From: Salinihabitans flavidus
Lineage (GTDB): Bacteria > Pseudomonadota > Alphaproteobacteria > Rhodobacterales > Rhodobacteraceae
Direction of reading: 5' to 3'
DNA length: 64,000 bases
NCBI RefSeq assembly: GCF_900110425.1
Contig: NZ_FODS01000002.1
Location: 124,001 to 188,000 of the forward strand
Shown here: in pieces, positions 17,876-25,866 of the stretch
How positions within the stretch are numbered: position 1 is the stretch's first letter
How the letters are laid out: each line of letters opens with the position of its first letter
Position numbers and translations under genes: made by a program
Notes under the pieces: model-generated
What the model was told of the DNA's origin: nothing
Database searches by the model: none
The model's input: the letters and a program-made list of their open reading frames with translations, nothing else

Positions 17876-19066
17876 TCAGGCCGCCTCGCGCCGGCCGTTG
17901 CCCGCGCTGCGGCGATAGACTTCCTGCGCGGCGGCCACGCCGGAGCCGAGCGTCACATCCATCCCCAGATCGGCCATGCACATCTCGGCGGTGGCGATCC
18001 CGGAAAGGGCCATCACATCGGTCAGAGAGCCGAGGTGCCCGATACGGAACACCTTGCCCGCGACCTCGCCCAGCCCGACACCGAAGGCCACACCATAAAC
18101 GTCGGCCGCATGGGTCACGATATCGGTGGCGTTGACCCCTTCGGGCGTGCGGATCGCGCTCACGCTGTCGGAATAAAGCTCCGGCGCGTTGGCGCAAAGC
18201 TCCAGCCCCCAGGCCCGAACAGCCGCCCGCACCCCCTCCGCGATACGGTGGTGGCGGGCAAACACGGCCTCAAGCCCTTCGGCGAGCAGCATGTCACAGC
18301 TCTGGTTCAGACCGTTGAGCAACCCCACCGCCGGGGTGAAGGGATAGCCGTTCGCGGCATAGCTGCGCCCCATGTCGCGAATGTCGAAGAAGGTGCGCGG
18401 CAGCGTCGCGCGCTCCACCGCTGCCATCGCGCGGGGCGAAAACCCGACGATGGCCAGCCCGGCCGGCAGCATGAACCCCTTCTGCGATCCGGTCACGGCA
18501 ACATCCACGCCCCATTCGTCCATACGGAAATCCATGGAGGCGATGGAACTCACCCCATCGACGAGAAGCAGCGCCGGATGCCCGGCGGCCTCCATCGCCC
18601 GGCGCACCGCCGCGATGTCGGATGTCACGCCGGTCGCGGTCTCGTTATGGGTGGCCAGAACGGCCTTGATCTCGTGGCCCGCGTCGGCGGTCAGGATCTC
18701 CTCGAAGCGGTCGGCGGGAATGCCGTCGCCCCAGGGCGTTTCGACCACCTCGACCGTCAGCCCGTGCCGCTCGCACATGTCGATCCAGCGCTGGCTGAAC
18801 ATGCCGTTGCGCGCCGCCAGCACCCGGTCGCCGGGGCAAAGCGTGTTGGTGATCGCCACCTCCCAGCCCCCCGTTCCGGTCGAGGGAAAGAAGAACACCT
18901 CCGCCGCCTCGCTTTTCAGCACGGCCTTCACCTTCTCGCGCGCCGGATGCAGGATCTCGGCGAACAGCGCGGAACGGTGGTCGATCGTCGGCATGTCCAC
19001 CGCGCGGCGCAGCGCCTCGGGGATATTGGTCGGGCCGGGAATGAAAACCGGGTTCTGAAAGCTCAT
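17876..19066 (-). CDS. bhcA: Aspartate-glyoxylate aminotransferase
   Basis: The protein has 396 residues of the class V aminotransferase family (serine-glyoxylate type). The N-terminus has 'FIPGPTNIPEALRRA', and the PLP lysine is in 'VTGSQKGFMLPAGLA' (about residue 195). In the cycle it transaminates aspartate with glyoxylate, regenerating glycine and releasing oxaloacetate. The start at 19066 has AAGGAG well placed; the longer frame to 19138 runs into the regulatory region. It is first gene of the minus-strand operon and divergent from bhcR. Confidence 0.94.
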   Translation of the reverse strand: MSFQNPVFIPGPTNIPEALRRAVDMPTIDHRSALFAEILHPAREKVKAVLKSEAAEVFFFPSTGTGGWEVAITNTLCPGDRVLAARNGMFSQRWIDMCERHGLTVEVVETPWGDGIPADRFEEILTADAGHEIKAVLATHNETATGVTSDIAAVRRAMEAAGHPALLLVDGVSSIASMDFRMDEWGVDVAVTGSQKGFMLPAGLAIVGFSPRAMAAVERATLPRTFFDIRDMGRSYAANGYPFTPAVGLLNGLNQSCDMLLAEGLEAVFARHHRIAEGVRAAVRAWGLELCANAPELYSDSVSAIRTPEGVNATDIVTHAADVYGVAFGVGLGEVAGKVFRIGHLGSLTDVMALSGIATAEMCMADLGMDVTLGSGVAAAQEVYRRSAGNGRREAA

Positions 19067-19129
19067 GGCAGGCTCCTTGGCTTGGCTTGACGCAAGGATA
19101 GGCCCGCCTCCGTCATACCGCAATTTTTT

Positions 19130-19144
19130 TGAAAACATTTTTCA
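19130..19144. promoter_or_regulatory. Probable BhcR operator between bhcA and bhcR
   Basis: TGAAAACATTTTTCA is a perfect 6-3-6 inverted repeat in the AT-rich 196-nt divergent region, 64 bp upstream of bhcA. IclR-family sites often show this TGxAAA-N-TTTxCA form. A second small palindrome (TATTTCAAAATA) lies nearer bhcR, about 19211-19222. Confidence 0.6.
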
Positions 19145-19262
19145 GAAACGGCGAAAGGGTAATTCTTAACCTTATTACAATCACTTGATATTTTTCACTG
19201 CACAAAATAATATTTCAAAATAGCTCAGCCCCCCGCCCTCGGCGGCAACACACAGGTATCCC

Positions 19263-20069
19263 ATGCCCCCGAAACTCCGCCAGCGCGGTCGCCCCAAGGC
19301 GTTCCACGATCAGACCGAAAAGACCCGGATTCAGTCGCTTGACCGCGCGCTTGACGTGCTGGAGGCGTTGGCGGCACAAGGCGGTCAGACCCTCACCGAA
19401 ATCGCGGAGGATCTGGGGCAATCCCCGGCCACGATCTACCGCATCCTCACCACGCTGGAGGTGCGCGGCATGGCCGAGGCCGATCCCGGCGATCAGACAT
19501 GGCACGTCGGCCCCGGCGCCTTCCGGCTCGGCTCCGCCTTCCTGCGCCGCGCCTCGGTGGTGGAACGCGCCCGCCCCGTCATGCGCAGCCTGATGGAATC
19601 GACCGGAGAGACCGCCAATCTTGCGATCGAGAAGGGCGGGAAGATTCTGTTCCTGTCGCAGGTCGAAACGCATGAAACGATCCGCGCCTTTTCCCCCCCC
19701 GGCACGCAAAGCCCGCTGCACGCCTCCGGCATCGGCAAGGCGCTTCTGGCCTTTGCCGACCCGGCCCGCATCGACGGCTTCCTGCGCGACACCCTAGAGG
19801 CGTTCACGCCCAAGACGATCACCGACCCGGCGGCCATGCGCGCCGATCTCGACCGCATTCGCGTGTGTGGCTACAGTTTCGACGACGAGGAACGGACCGA
19901 GGGGATGCGCTGCATCGCGGCCCCGATCCTGAACTTCTACGGTGAGGCGGTGGCGGGCATCTCCGTCTCCGGCCCGACCCACCGCATGCGCGAGGACCGT
20001 ATCGAACACCTCGGGGCGTTGATATCCCGCGCCGCCGCCGATCTCTCCCGTGCCCTCGGCGCGCCCTGA
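19263..20069 (+). CDS. bhcR: IclR-family regulator of the beta-hydroxyaspartate cycle
   Basis: The protein has 268 residues with an N-terminal winged helix (about 20-80; 'GQTLTEIAEDLGQSPATIYR') and a C-terminal IclR effector domain with 'LHASGIGKALLAF' and 'GYSFDDEERTEGMRCIAAPI'. Divergent from bhcA, as in the described bhc clusters, where BhcR binds the intergenic region and glyoxylate weakens binding. It probably controls the whole minus-strand run and itself. No other IclR target candidate is near. Confidence 0.93.
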   Translation: MPPKLRQRGRPKAFHDQTEKTRIQSLDRALDVLEALAAQGGQTLTEIAEDLGQSPATIYRILTTLEVRGMAEADPGDQTWHVGPGAFRLGSAFLRRASVVERARPVMRSLMESTGETANLAIEKGGKILFLSQVETHETIRAFSPPGTQSPLHASGIGKALLAFADPARIDGFLRDTLEAFTPKTITDPAAMRADLDRIRVCGYSFDDEERTEGMRCIAAPILNFYGEAVAGISVSGPTHRMREDRIEHLGALISRAAADLSRALGAP

Positions 20070-20083
20070 AAGAAGGCGCGCGC

Positions 20084-20902
20084 TCAGCGCAGTGACATAT
20101 GCCGGTTCACGTCCTTGTAAAGCAAATAGCGGAACCGTCCCGGCCCGCCCGCATAGCAGGCCTGCGGACAAAAGGCGCGCAGCCACATGAAATCGCCCGC
20201 CTCCACCTCGACCCAATCGCGGTTGAGCCTGTAGACCGCCTTGCCCTCCAGCACGTATAGCCCATGTTCCATCACATGGGTTTCCAGAAAGGGGATCACC
20301 GCTCCCGGCTCGAAGGTGACGATGTTCACATGCATGTCGTGGCGCAGATCGTCCGGATCGGCAAACCGCGTTGTCGCCCATTTGCCCTCCGTGTCCGGCA
20401 TCGGCTGCGGCTGCACCTCGGCGTCCGAGGTGACAAAAGCCCCCGGTCGGTCCAGCCCCTCGACATCCTCATAGGCCTTGCGCACCCAGTGGAAACTCGC
20501 CGCCTCCTGCCCCGCGTTCCAGAGTGTCCAGTCCGCCCCGGCAGGAATATAGGCATAGCCGCCCGCGCCCATCTCATGCGCCGTCCCGTCGATCGTCAGC
20601 CGCAGCATGCCCGCGACCACGAAGATCACCGCCTGCGCCCGGCTGTCCAGCTCCGGCCTGTCCGACCCGCCGCCCGCTGCCAGCTCTGCGATGGAATGCG
20701 AAAAGGTCTCGGCAAACCCGCTCATGGGCCGCGCCAGCACCCAGAACCGCGCCCCCTCCCAGAATGGCAGCCGCGAGGTGACGATATCGCTCATCGTGCC
20801 GGCGGGGATCACGGCGTAGGCGTCGGTAAAGACCGCCCTGCCGGTCAGAAGCTGGGTCTGCGGTGGCAACCCGCCTTGGGGAACGTGATAGGGGCCGGGC
20901 AT
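20084..20902 (-). CDS. allE: (S)-ureidoglycine aminohydrolase-like bicupin
   Basis: The protein has 272 residues with two cupin domains: first about 60-135, second about 185-260, with metal-site residues in 'EPGAVIPFLETHVMEHGLYVLEGKAVY'. Sequence and length match AllE, which hydrolyses ureidoglycine to ureidoglycolate and ammonia in allantoin breakdown. Start 20902 follows AAGGAG. It is convergent with bhcR (14 nt apart). No other allantoin gene is in the window. Ureidoglycolate lyase would give glyoxylate, the input of the neighbouring cycle, so the linkage is probably functional (inference). Confidence 0.88.
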   Translation of the reverse strand: MPGPYHVPQGGLPPQTQLLTGRAVFTDAYAVIPAGTMSDIVTSRLPFWEGARFWVLARPMSGFAETFSHSIAELAAGGGSDRPELDSRAQAVIFVVAGMLRLTIDGTAHEMGAGGYAYIPAGADWTLWNAGQEAASFHWVRKAYEDVEGLDRPGAFVTSDAEVQPQPMPDTEGKWATTRFADPDDLRHDMHVNIVTFEPGAVIPFLETHVMEHGLYVLEGKAVYRLNRDWVEVEAGDFMWLRAFCPQACYAGGPGRFRYLLYKDVNRHMSLR

Positions 20903-21164
20903 GGGTGTCTCCTTGTGGCGGCGCGCGGCGAAAGGGCGCGCCACGTCATCAAACCGTGATCGCCCTGCATATCCAACCGCAATCGCGCGCTCCACACCCT
21001 GAAGGTGCCGTTCGGATTATTTGATAATCCCCCGGACGACCATCCGCCCCGGCCCGTTTCATCCGGGGCATGGTCAAATTCCTGCCGCAATTTCACTGTA
21101 TTTGAAAAGGTGATCCTGAAAGGGGCACAGGTTCTACAGAATTGGTAACGAAAGAGGCTTTGAA

Positions 21165-21503
21165 ATGGTGCACAGGACATTCGCTGCGGCCGCGCTGACC
21201 GTGATGGTCGGTGTCATGCCGCTTCAGGCGGCGGAACATCAGATCCTGATCATGGGTGACGGGTATTTCCCCGATGTCGCCTTTGTCGATCCCGGCGATA
21301 CGGTGCAATTCGTCAATGTCACCGATCTCGCGGGCATGGCCACCGCCACCGACGCAAGCTGGGATTCCGGCGTTCTGGAACAGAACGAGAGCTTCACGCT
21401 TTCGGTGACCGAAGAAACCCATCTGGAGTTTGCGAACGGCGCCGATCCGGAAACCGCAACGATCCACGGCGCGCTGAGCTTCGAGCCTGCCCCCTTGCAA
21501 TAA
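21165..21503 (+). CDS. Small secreted cupredoxin-like protein of unknown function
   Basis: The protein has 112 residues with a signal peptide (about residues 1-22, ending LQA). The mature part is acidic; 'VDPGDTVQFVNVTD' resembles the N-terminal strands of cupredoxins. There is no cysteine, and the usual Cys-His-Met copper cluster is missing, so a type 1 copper site is unlikely. No specific gene recognised. It stands alone between minus-strand allE and the aru-like operon. A weak hairpin with a TCTTTCC tail (21526-21550) may end it. The 262-nt region upstream holds no obvious element. Confidence 0.75.
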   Translation: MVHRTFAAAALTVMVGVMPLQAAEHQILIMGDGYFPDVAFVDPGDTVQFVNVTDLAGMATATDASWDSGVLEQNESFTLSVTEETHLEFANGADPETATIHGALSFEPAPLQ

Positions 21504-21525
21504 TCCCTCCAAGGGCCTGGGAAGG

Positions 21526-21550
21526 GTCGCACACGCGGTGCGGCTCTTTC
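21526..21550 (+). terminator. Weak terminator-like hairpin
   Basis: Stem GTCGCAC/GTGCGGC (one G-T pair), 5-nt loop and the tail TCTTTCC lie 23 nt past the small secreted protein gene. The stem is short and the T-tract broken. Confidence 0.4.
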
Positions 21551-21579
21551 CACATGTGCATAAGGGGTAGCTCACCGCA

Positions 21580-23163
21580 TCAGCGCGCGTCGACCTCCAC
21601 CATCGCCGGGCCATCGCCGCGCCGCGCCGCGCGCAGGGCGGCGGCCACGTCCTGCGGGCCGGGCGCGCAGCGCGTGAACGGCATCCCGCAGGATCGCGCC
21701 ACCGCTTCGAAGTCCGGCGGGACCGGATCGCAGCCCACCACCGCGACCCCGGCCTCGCGCATCGCGGTTTCGATTTCCCGATAGCCGAGATTGTTCCAGA
21801 TCACGAAGGTGACGGGCAACTTCTCCTCCACCGCCACCATCATTTCGGGCAGGGTGAACTGCGCCCCGCCATCGCCGGTCAGCGCGATCACATCCGCCCC
21901 CGGCGCGCCGAGCGCGGCTCCCACCGCCGCCGGAATGGCATACCCCAGTGCGCCATAGCCGGTGGCCGAATTGAACCAGCCGCCCCTTCGGTCGTGATCG
22001 TAGTAGAGGTTCCCGGCGTAGACCGCCTGCGTCGAATCGCCGACGATCAGCGCATCCGGCACCGCATCGCGCATCGCCTCCAGCATATCGCAGAGCGCGC
22101 GCATCTGCGGGCCGATCTCCGCGCGCGCGGCCTGCCGGGCACCGGCCGCCCGCGCCGCGCCGTTGGCCTCCAAAGATCCGACATCGGCAAGTGCGGCATT
22201 GAGCGCCTCCAGCGTGGCCACCGCATCGCCATTGAGCGACAGGGCCGCATCGCGCCGGGCAAGCTGCTGCGGGCAGATATCCACCCGGATCAGCCCGGCC
22301 ATCTCCGGCAGGTCGCCCCGCTCATACATGTCGTAGTCGGTCGGACCCAGCTCCGTGCCCACCGCCAGCACCGCATCGGCCCCCGCGATCAGATCGCGCA
22401 CCGCCTGAAGGCTCGGGCTGGCGGGCACGCCAAGCGGATGGCCGTGGATCACGCCTCGCGCGTTCACCGTCTGCACCACCGGCGCGCCCAATCGTTCGGC
22501 CAGCGCGCGCAAAGACGCCGCCGCGCCGCGCGCCCCGCCCCCGACAAGGATCACCGGCGCCTTCGCCGCCCGCAGCCGCGCCGCCGCCTCTGCCATTTCT
22601 GCCGCGCCGGGGACTGGCGCGGCGGGCCGAGCGGGCTGCCCGGGCGCGGCGTCATACGGCGCCCCCGCCACGTCGAGCGGCAGTTCCACATGCGCCGGGC
22701 CCGGACGCCCGCCCTCGAAACAGGCGAACGCCCGATCGAGCGCCGGGGACAGATCGCCCGCCTGCCCCACCTGCTCGGAGACGAGCGCAACCCCGCGCGC
22801 CACCGCCTGCTGATCGGGCAATTCATGCAGATGACCCAGCCCCTTGCCAAGGCTCGGGCGCGCATTGACGCCAGAGACCACGAGCATCGGCACGCTGTCG
22901 GCGCGCGCCTGCGCCATCGGCGTCAGCGTATTGGTCAGCCCCGGCCCGGTGATCACGAAGGCCACGCCCGGCCGGCCCGAGGCGCGGGCATAGCCATCGG
23001 CCATGAACCCCGCCCCCTGTTCGTGCCGCGGCGTGACATGGCGGATCCCAGATCCCTCCAGCCCGCGATAAAGTTCGACCGTGTGCACGCCGGGGATGCC
23101 GAACACGGTCGCCACCCCGCGCGCCTTCAACTGCGCGACAAGTGCCTCTGCGATACTGGTCAT
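21580..23163 (-). CDS. ThDP-dependent decarboxylase, probable 5-guanidino-2-oxopentanoate decarboxylase
   Basis: The protein has 527 residues with three ThDP-enzyme domains. The cofactor-activating glutamate lies in 'PRHEQGAGFMADGYA' (about residue 49), and the ThDP motif 'GDGGAQFTLPEM...NN' is near 425-455. The middle domain has 'GGGARGAAASLRAL'. It belongs to the acetolactate-synthase-like group. Its partner aminotransferase (4-nt ATGA overlap) suggests the arginine transaminase pathway, in which AruI decarboxylates the keto acid of arginine. Other 2-keto acids, or an acetolactate-synthase homologue, are possible. Last gene of a TetR-controlled operon. Confidence 0.8.
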   Translation of the reverse strand: MTSIAEALVAQLKARGVATVFGIPGVHTVELYRGLEGSGIRHVTPRHEQGAGFMADGYARASGRPGVAFVITGPGLTNTLTPMAQARADSVPMLVVSGVNARPSLGKGLGHLHELPDQQAVARGVALVSEQVGQAGDLSPALDRAFACFEGGRPGPAHVELPLDVAGAPYDAAPGQPARPAAPVPGAAEMAEAAARLRAAKAPVILVGGGARGAAASLRALAERLGAPVVQTVNARGVIHGHPLGVPASPSLQAVRDLIAGADAVLAVGTELGPTDYDMYERGDLPEMAGLIRVDICPQQLARRDAALSLNGDAVATLEALNAALADVGSLEANGAARAAGARQAARAEIGPQMRALCDMLEAMRDAVPDALIVGDSTQAVYAGNLYYDHDRRGGWFNSATGYGALGYAIPAAVGAALGAPGADVIALTGDGGAQFTLPEMMVAVEEKLPVTFVIWNNLGYREIETAMREAGVAVVGCDPVPPDFEAVARSCGMPFTRCAPGPQDVAAALRAARRGDGPAMVEVDAR

Positions 23164-24347
23164 GCCGGCTCTCCCACACAGGTATTGGCATGGGCCACGA
23201 TCCGGTCGCAGGCGGCGTCGAACGCCGCATCCTCCACCGTCAGCGCGACGCGCACCCAGCCATCCAGAACCTCGCCAAAGGAGGCGCCGGGCATCACCGC
23301 CACCCCCTCGCGCTCCAGCAGATCGAGGGCATAGGCGTGCCCGTCCATCCCCGTTGCCGACACGTCGATCATGGCGAACATCCCGGCCTGCGGCATATGC
23401 ACGCCAAGCGCGCTCTCGCCCGCCAGCCGGTCGCGCAGCCGCGCCGCGCGCGCCGAAAACCGCGCCCGCATGCCATCCGCCACGTCAGAGCCTTCGCGGA
23501 TCGCGCGTTCCGTCATGTCCGCAAGAAACGGCTGATTGCCGAACAGCATCGTCTCCGACAGCGGCAGAAGCGCCTCCATGAATGCCTCCGGCCCGATGGC
23601 CCAACCGCTGCGGAACCCCGGCGCGGCGTGGGATTTCGAGATCGAGGAAACAACGATCACCCGCTCGGCCAGATCCGGCCACGCCAGCGGCGAGACGAAC
23701 TCCGCCCCGTCGAACACCATCTCCTCATAGACTTCGTCGGCCACGATCCACAGGTCATGCGCGCGCGCCACCGCGCCGATCGCCTCCATATCCGCCGCGG
23801 TCAGGATCGCGCCGGTCGGATTGTGCGGCGTGTTGAGCAGGATCGCCCGCGTGCGCGGCGTCACCCGCGCGGCCACATCCTCCGCCGACAGCCGAAAGCC
23901 GCGTTCGGGGCGCAGCGGCACCGGCACCATGTCCGCGCCGGTGGCCCGGATCACCCCTTCATAGGTGGCATACATCGGATCGCCCACAAGCACCTCGTCG
24001 CCCGCCTCCACGATCCCCGTCATCACCGCGTAAAGCGCGGTCTGCGTGCCGGGAAAGCACATCACCTGATCGGGCGCGATCGCGCCTCCGGTGGTGTGCG
24101 TATAGCGTTCGGCCAGCGCCGCGCGCAGCCCCGGCTCTCCGCGCCCGTCGGAATAGCCGGTGCGCCCGCGCGCAAGCGCGTCCTGCGCCGCGTCGATGAG
24201 CATCTGCGGTGCGGGCACATCCGGTTCCCCGATGGTCAGCTCAATGACCTCGCGCCCCGCGGCGGCCATCTCGCGCGCCCTGAAATGCACGTCCCATTTC
24301 GCGCCGCCCAGTCCCGCCAGACGTGTGTTCACCGATGCCAGTCTCAT
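23160..24347 (-). CDS. Class I/II aminotransferase, AruH-like
   Basis: The protein has 395 residues, fold type I PLP enzyme. 'LTIGEPDVPAPQ' is near the N-terminus, 'NTPHNPTGAILT' (about 170) and the PLP lysine in 'SSISKSHAAPGFRSGW' (about 232). It overlaps the downstream ThDP decarboxylase and the upstream TetR gene by 4 nt each, so all three form one operon. The pairing resembles arginine-pyruvate transaminase (AruH) with AruI. A general aspartate/alanine-type aminotransferase cannot be excluded from sequence. Confidence 0.82.
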   Translation of the reverse strand: MRLASVNTRLAGLGGAKWDVHFRAREMAAAGREVIELTIGEPDVPAPQMLIDAAQDALARGRTGYSDGRGEPGLRAALAERYTHTTGGAIAPDQVMCFPGTQTALYAVMTGIVEAGDEVLVGDPMYATYEGVIRATGADMVPVPLRPERGFRLSAEDVAARVTPRTRAILLNTPHNPTGAILTAADMEAIGAVARAHDLWIVADEVYEEMVFDGAEFVSPLAWPDLAERVIVVSSISKSHAAPGFRSGWAIGPEAFMEALLPLSETMLFGNQPFLADMTERAIREGSDVADGMRARFSARAARLRDRLAGESALGVHMPQAGMFAMIDVSATGMDGHAYALDLLEREGVAVMPGASFGEVLDGWVRVALTVEDAAFDAACDRIVAHANTCVGEPA

Positions 24348-24988
24348 GCTCTGCTATCCTCGCTTGTCAAATTCAACCCGACGATCGCCCCGACCGCCAT
24401 CAACCCGAGATCGGGAAGCTCTCCGTCGGCGAAGGCGCCCGGAAGCGCCCCGCCCTCCAGCCAGAGCCCGTCGATGACCGCGTTGGCCGCGATCCCCAGC
24501 CGCCGAAGCTGCTCCGCACCCGGGTGCCGCCCCTCTTCCTCCAGCGCTGCCGCGATCAGCACCTCCAGCCGGTCGCGGAAATCGCGATAGGTGGCCTCAT
24601 GGGTCGCACGCATCCGCTCGTTCTCGCGCACCGTCTTGAGGAATCCGGCCCAGAGCGCAACCGACGCGCCATCCACAACCGGCGGCGTCAGCCCGGCCAC
24701 CACAAACCCCGCCAGCCGCGCCCGCGCCGTGGTCCCGTCCCCGGCCCCATCCGCCGTGGCCTGCGTCATCCGGTGCATATGCGCCTCGTAGGCGGCGGTC
24801 AGAAGCGCCTCCTTGCTGTCGAAATAGTGCCGGATCAACCCCTGCGTGACCTCGGCCCGTGCCGCGATCGCCCGCACCGTCGCCGCACCCATCCCCTGCT
24901 CGGAGATGAGCGCGAGCGTGGCCGCGATCAGCGCCTCGCGCCGCCGCTCGGCAGACTCGCGGGTAAAACTGCGGCGCGTATCGGTCAG
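24344..24988 (-). CDS. TetR/AcrR-family regulator of the aminotransferase-decarboxylase operon
   Basis: About 214 residues. The helix-turn-helix ends with 'AEVTQGLIRHYFDSKEALL', typical of BetI/TetR proteins. The first ATG (24892) lies inside the DNA-binding domain and would remove helix 1 (SAERRREALIAATLALISEQG). The frame is open back to a stop at 25022-25024 but has no ATG, GTG or TTG upstream of 24892. I therefore place the start at a CTG (24988). A sequencing error or frameshift is the alternative. It is first gene of the operon, with a perfect palindrome just upstream. Confidence 0.75.
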   Translation of the reverse strand: MTDTRRSFTRESAERRREALIAATLALISEQGMGAATVRAIAARAEVTQGLIRHYFDSKEALLTAAYEAHMHRMTQATADGAGDGTTARARLAGFVVAGLTPPVVDGASVALWAGFLKTVRENERMRATHEATYRDFRDRLEVLIAAALEEEGRHPGAEQLRRLGIAANAVIDGLWLEGGALPGAFADGELPDLGLMAVGAIVGLNLTSEDSRA

Positions 24989-25021
24989 GGCGGATCTCCG
25001 GGAATCAGAAGAGGCACGATC

Positions 25022-25037
25022 TTATACGAACGTATAA
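25022..25037. promoter_or_regulatory. 16-bp perfect palindrome, probable TetR operator
   Basis: TTATACGAACGTATAA is a 7-2-7 perfect inverted repeat 33 bp upstream of the probable TetR-gene start. It overlaps TATAA-like promoter sequence. Position, symmetry and AT content match TetR autoregulatory sites. Confidence 0.75.
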
Positions 25038-25133
25038 TTACCACGAAACCCGGCCGCCGCCAACCCGTCAGCCGCGCCGCCAGCGCCCCCGCGCCGGGGG
25101 TGCGGGATTCTTTGGACAGGGCAGATTTTTCGC

Positions 25134-25162
25134 TTGATCCCGTCCGGCCGACGTCCTAGGTA
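25134..25162 (+). promoter_or_regulatory. Promoter of tRNA-Ala
   Basis: TTGATC and TAGGTA are 17 bp apart; the expected start of transcription falls about 3 nt before the tRNA 5' end. Confidence 0.6.
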
Positions 25163-25171
25163 GGCGCGGTC

Positions 25172-25247
<76 letters not shown>

Positions 25248-25354
25248 GATCCCCTGTTCAGTCGATGCGTCGTCGTCCCGGGTTTCCCGTTTTCGCTCCG
25301 GGTTGCGTCATGGGCGGGCGCCGCGCGTCCCGCGCCGCGGGTCCGCGCAGCCGA

Positions 25355-25858
25355 TCAGTCCTGGCCCTTGCGAAGCGCTCCGATCAGGTCCTTGAGCGTG
25401 CGGACGAACTCGGTGCGCCGCTCGGGGCCAATGGCGTCATTCAGCGCCTGAAGATGCAACGCAGCCTTTGCTTGCATACGGGCCTGCATCTCGATTCCGT
25501 CCTGCGTGGCGACGCACATATGGGTGCGCCGGTCGCGGATGGACAGGTGACGCACGATCAAGCCGTTGTCCTCCATCCAGCGCAAGGCGTTGGTGACGTT
25601 GGACTTGTCGCGTTGCGACGCCAGCCCGATCTGGGTCTGGGTGATACGGGGATTGTGCACGATCAGGGTCAGGATCGTGAAATACCCCGGCTTGAGAGCC
25701 TCGTCGCCCAGCCGCTTGCGGAAATCTTCGTAGGCCGCCTCATAGGCGACGCGCAGATACATCCCGATGAACTCGTGCAGGATACCGTGATCCAGCCGGT
25801 CGAAAGCCGGCGGGATCTGGTCTTCATAGATCAGAGGGGGCAGGATGGGATCAGACAT
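25355..25858 (-). CDS. MarR-family transcriptional regulator
   Basis: The protein has 167 residues with a winged-helix core: 'ITQTQIGLASQRDKSNVTNALRWME' is the recognition region, and the wing has 'SIRDRRTHMCVATQDG'. It is the last gene of the ilvD-dehydrogenase-dctPQM run, 8 nt after dctM, and ends 108 nt before the tRNA gene on the opposite strand. The location suggests it senses the transported substrate or a pathway intermediate. Start ATG 25858. Operator not identified with confidence; a small palindrome near 31550 is a candidate. Confidence 0.9.
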   Translation of the reverse strand: MSDPILPPLIYEDQIPPAFDRLDHGILHEFIGMYLRVAYEAAYEDFRKRLGDEALKPGYFTILTLIVHNPRITQTQIGLASQRDKSNVTNALRWMEDNGLIVRHLSIRDRRTHMCVATQDGIEMQARMQAKAALHLQALNDAIGPERRTEFVRTLKDLIGALRKGQD

Positions 25859-25866
25859 CGCATCTC

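Noticed and set aside
20903-21164. Possible riboswitch or small RNA upstream of the small secreted protein
   Set aside because: No conserved riboswitch core or strong paired structure recognised; only AT-rich promoter-like sequence.
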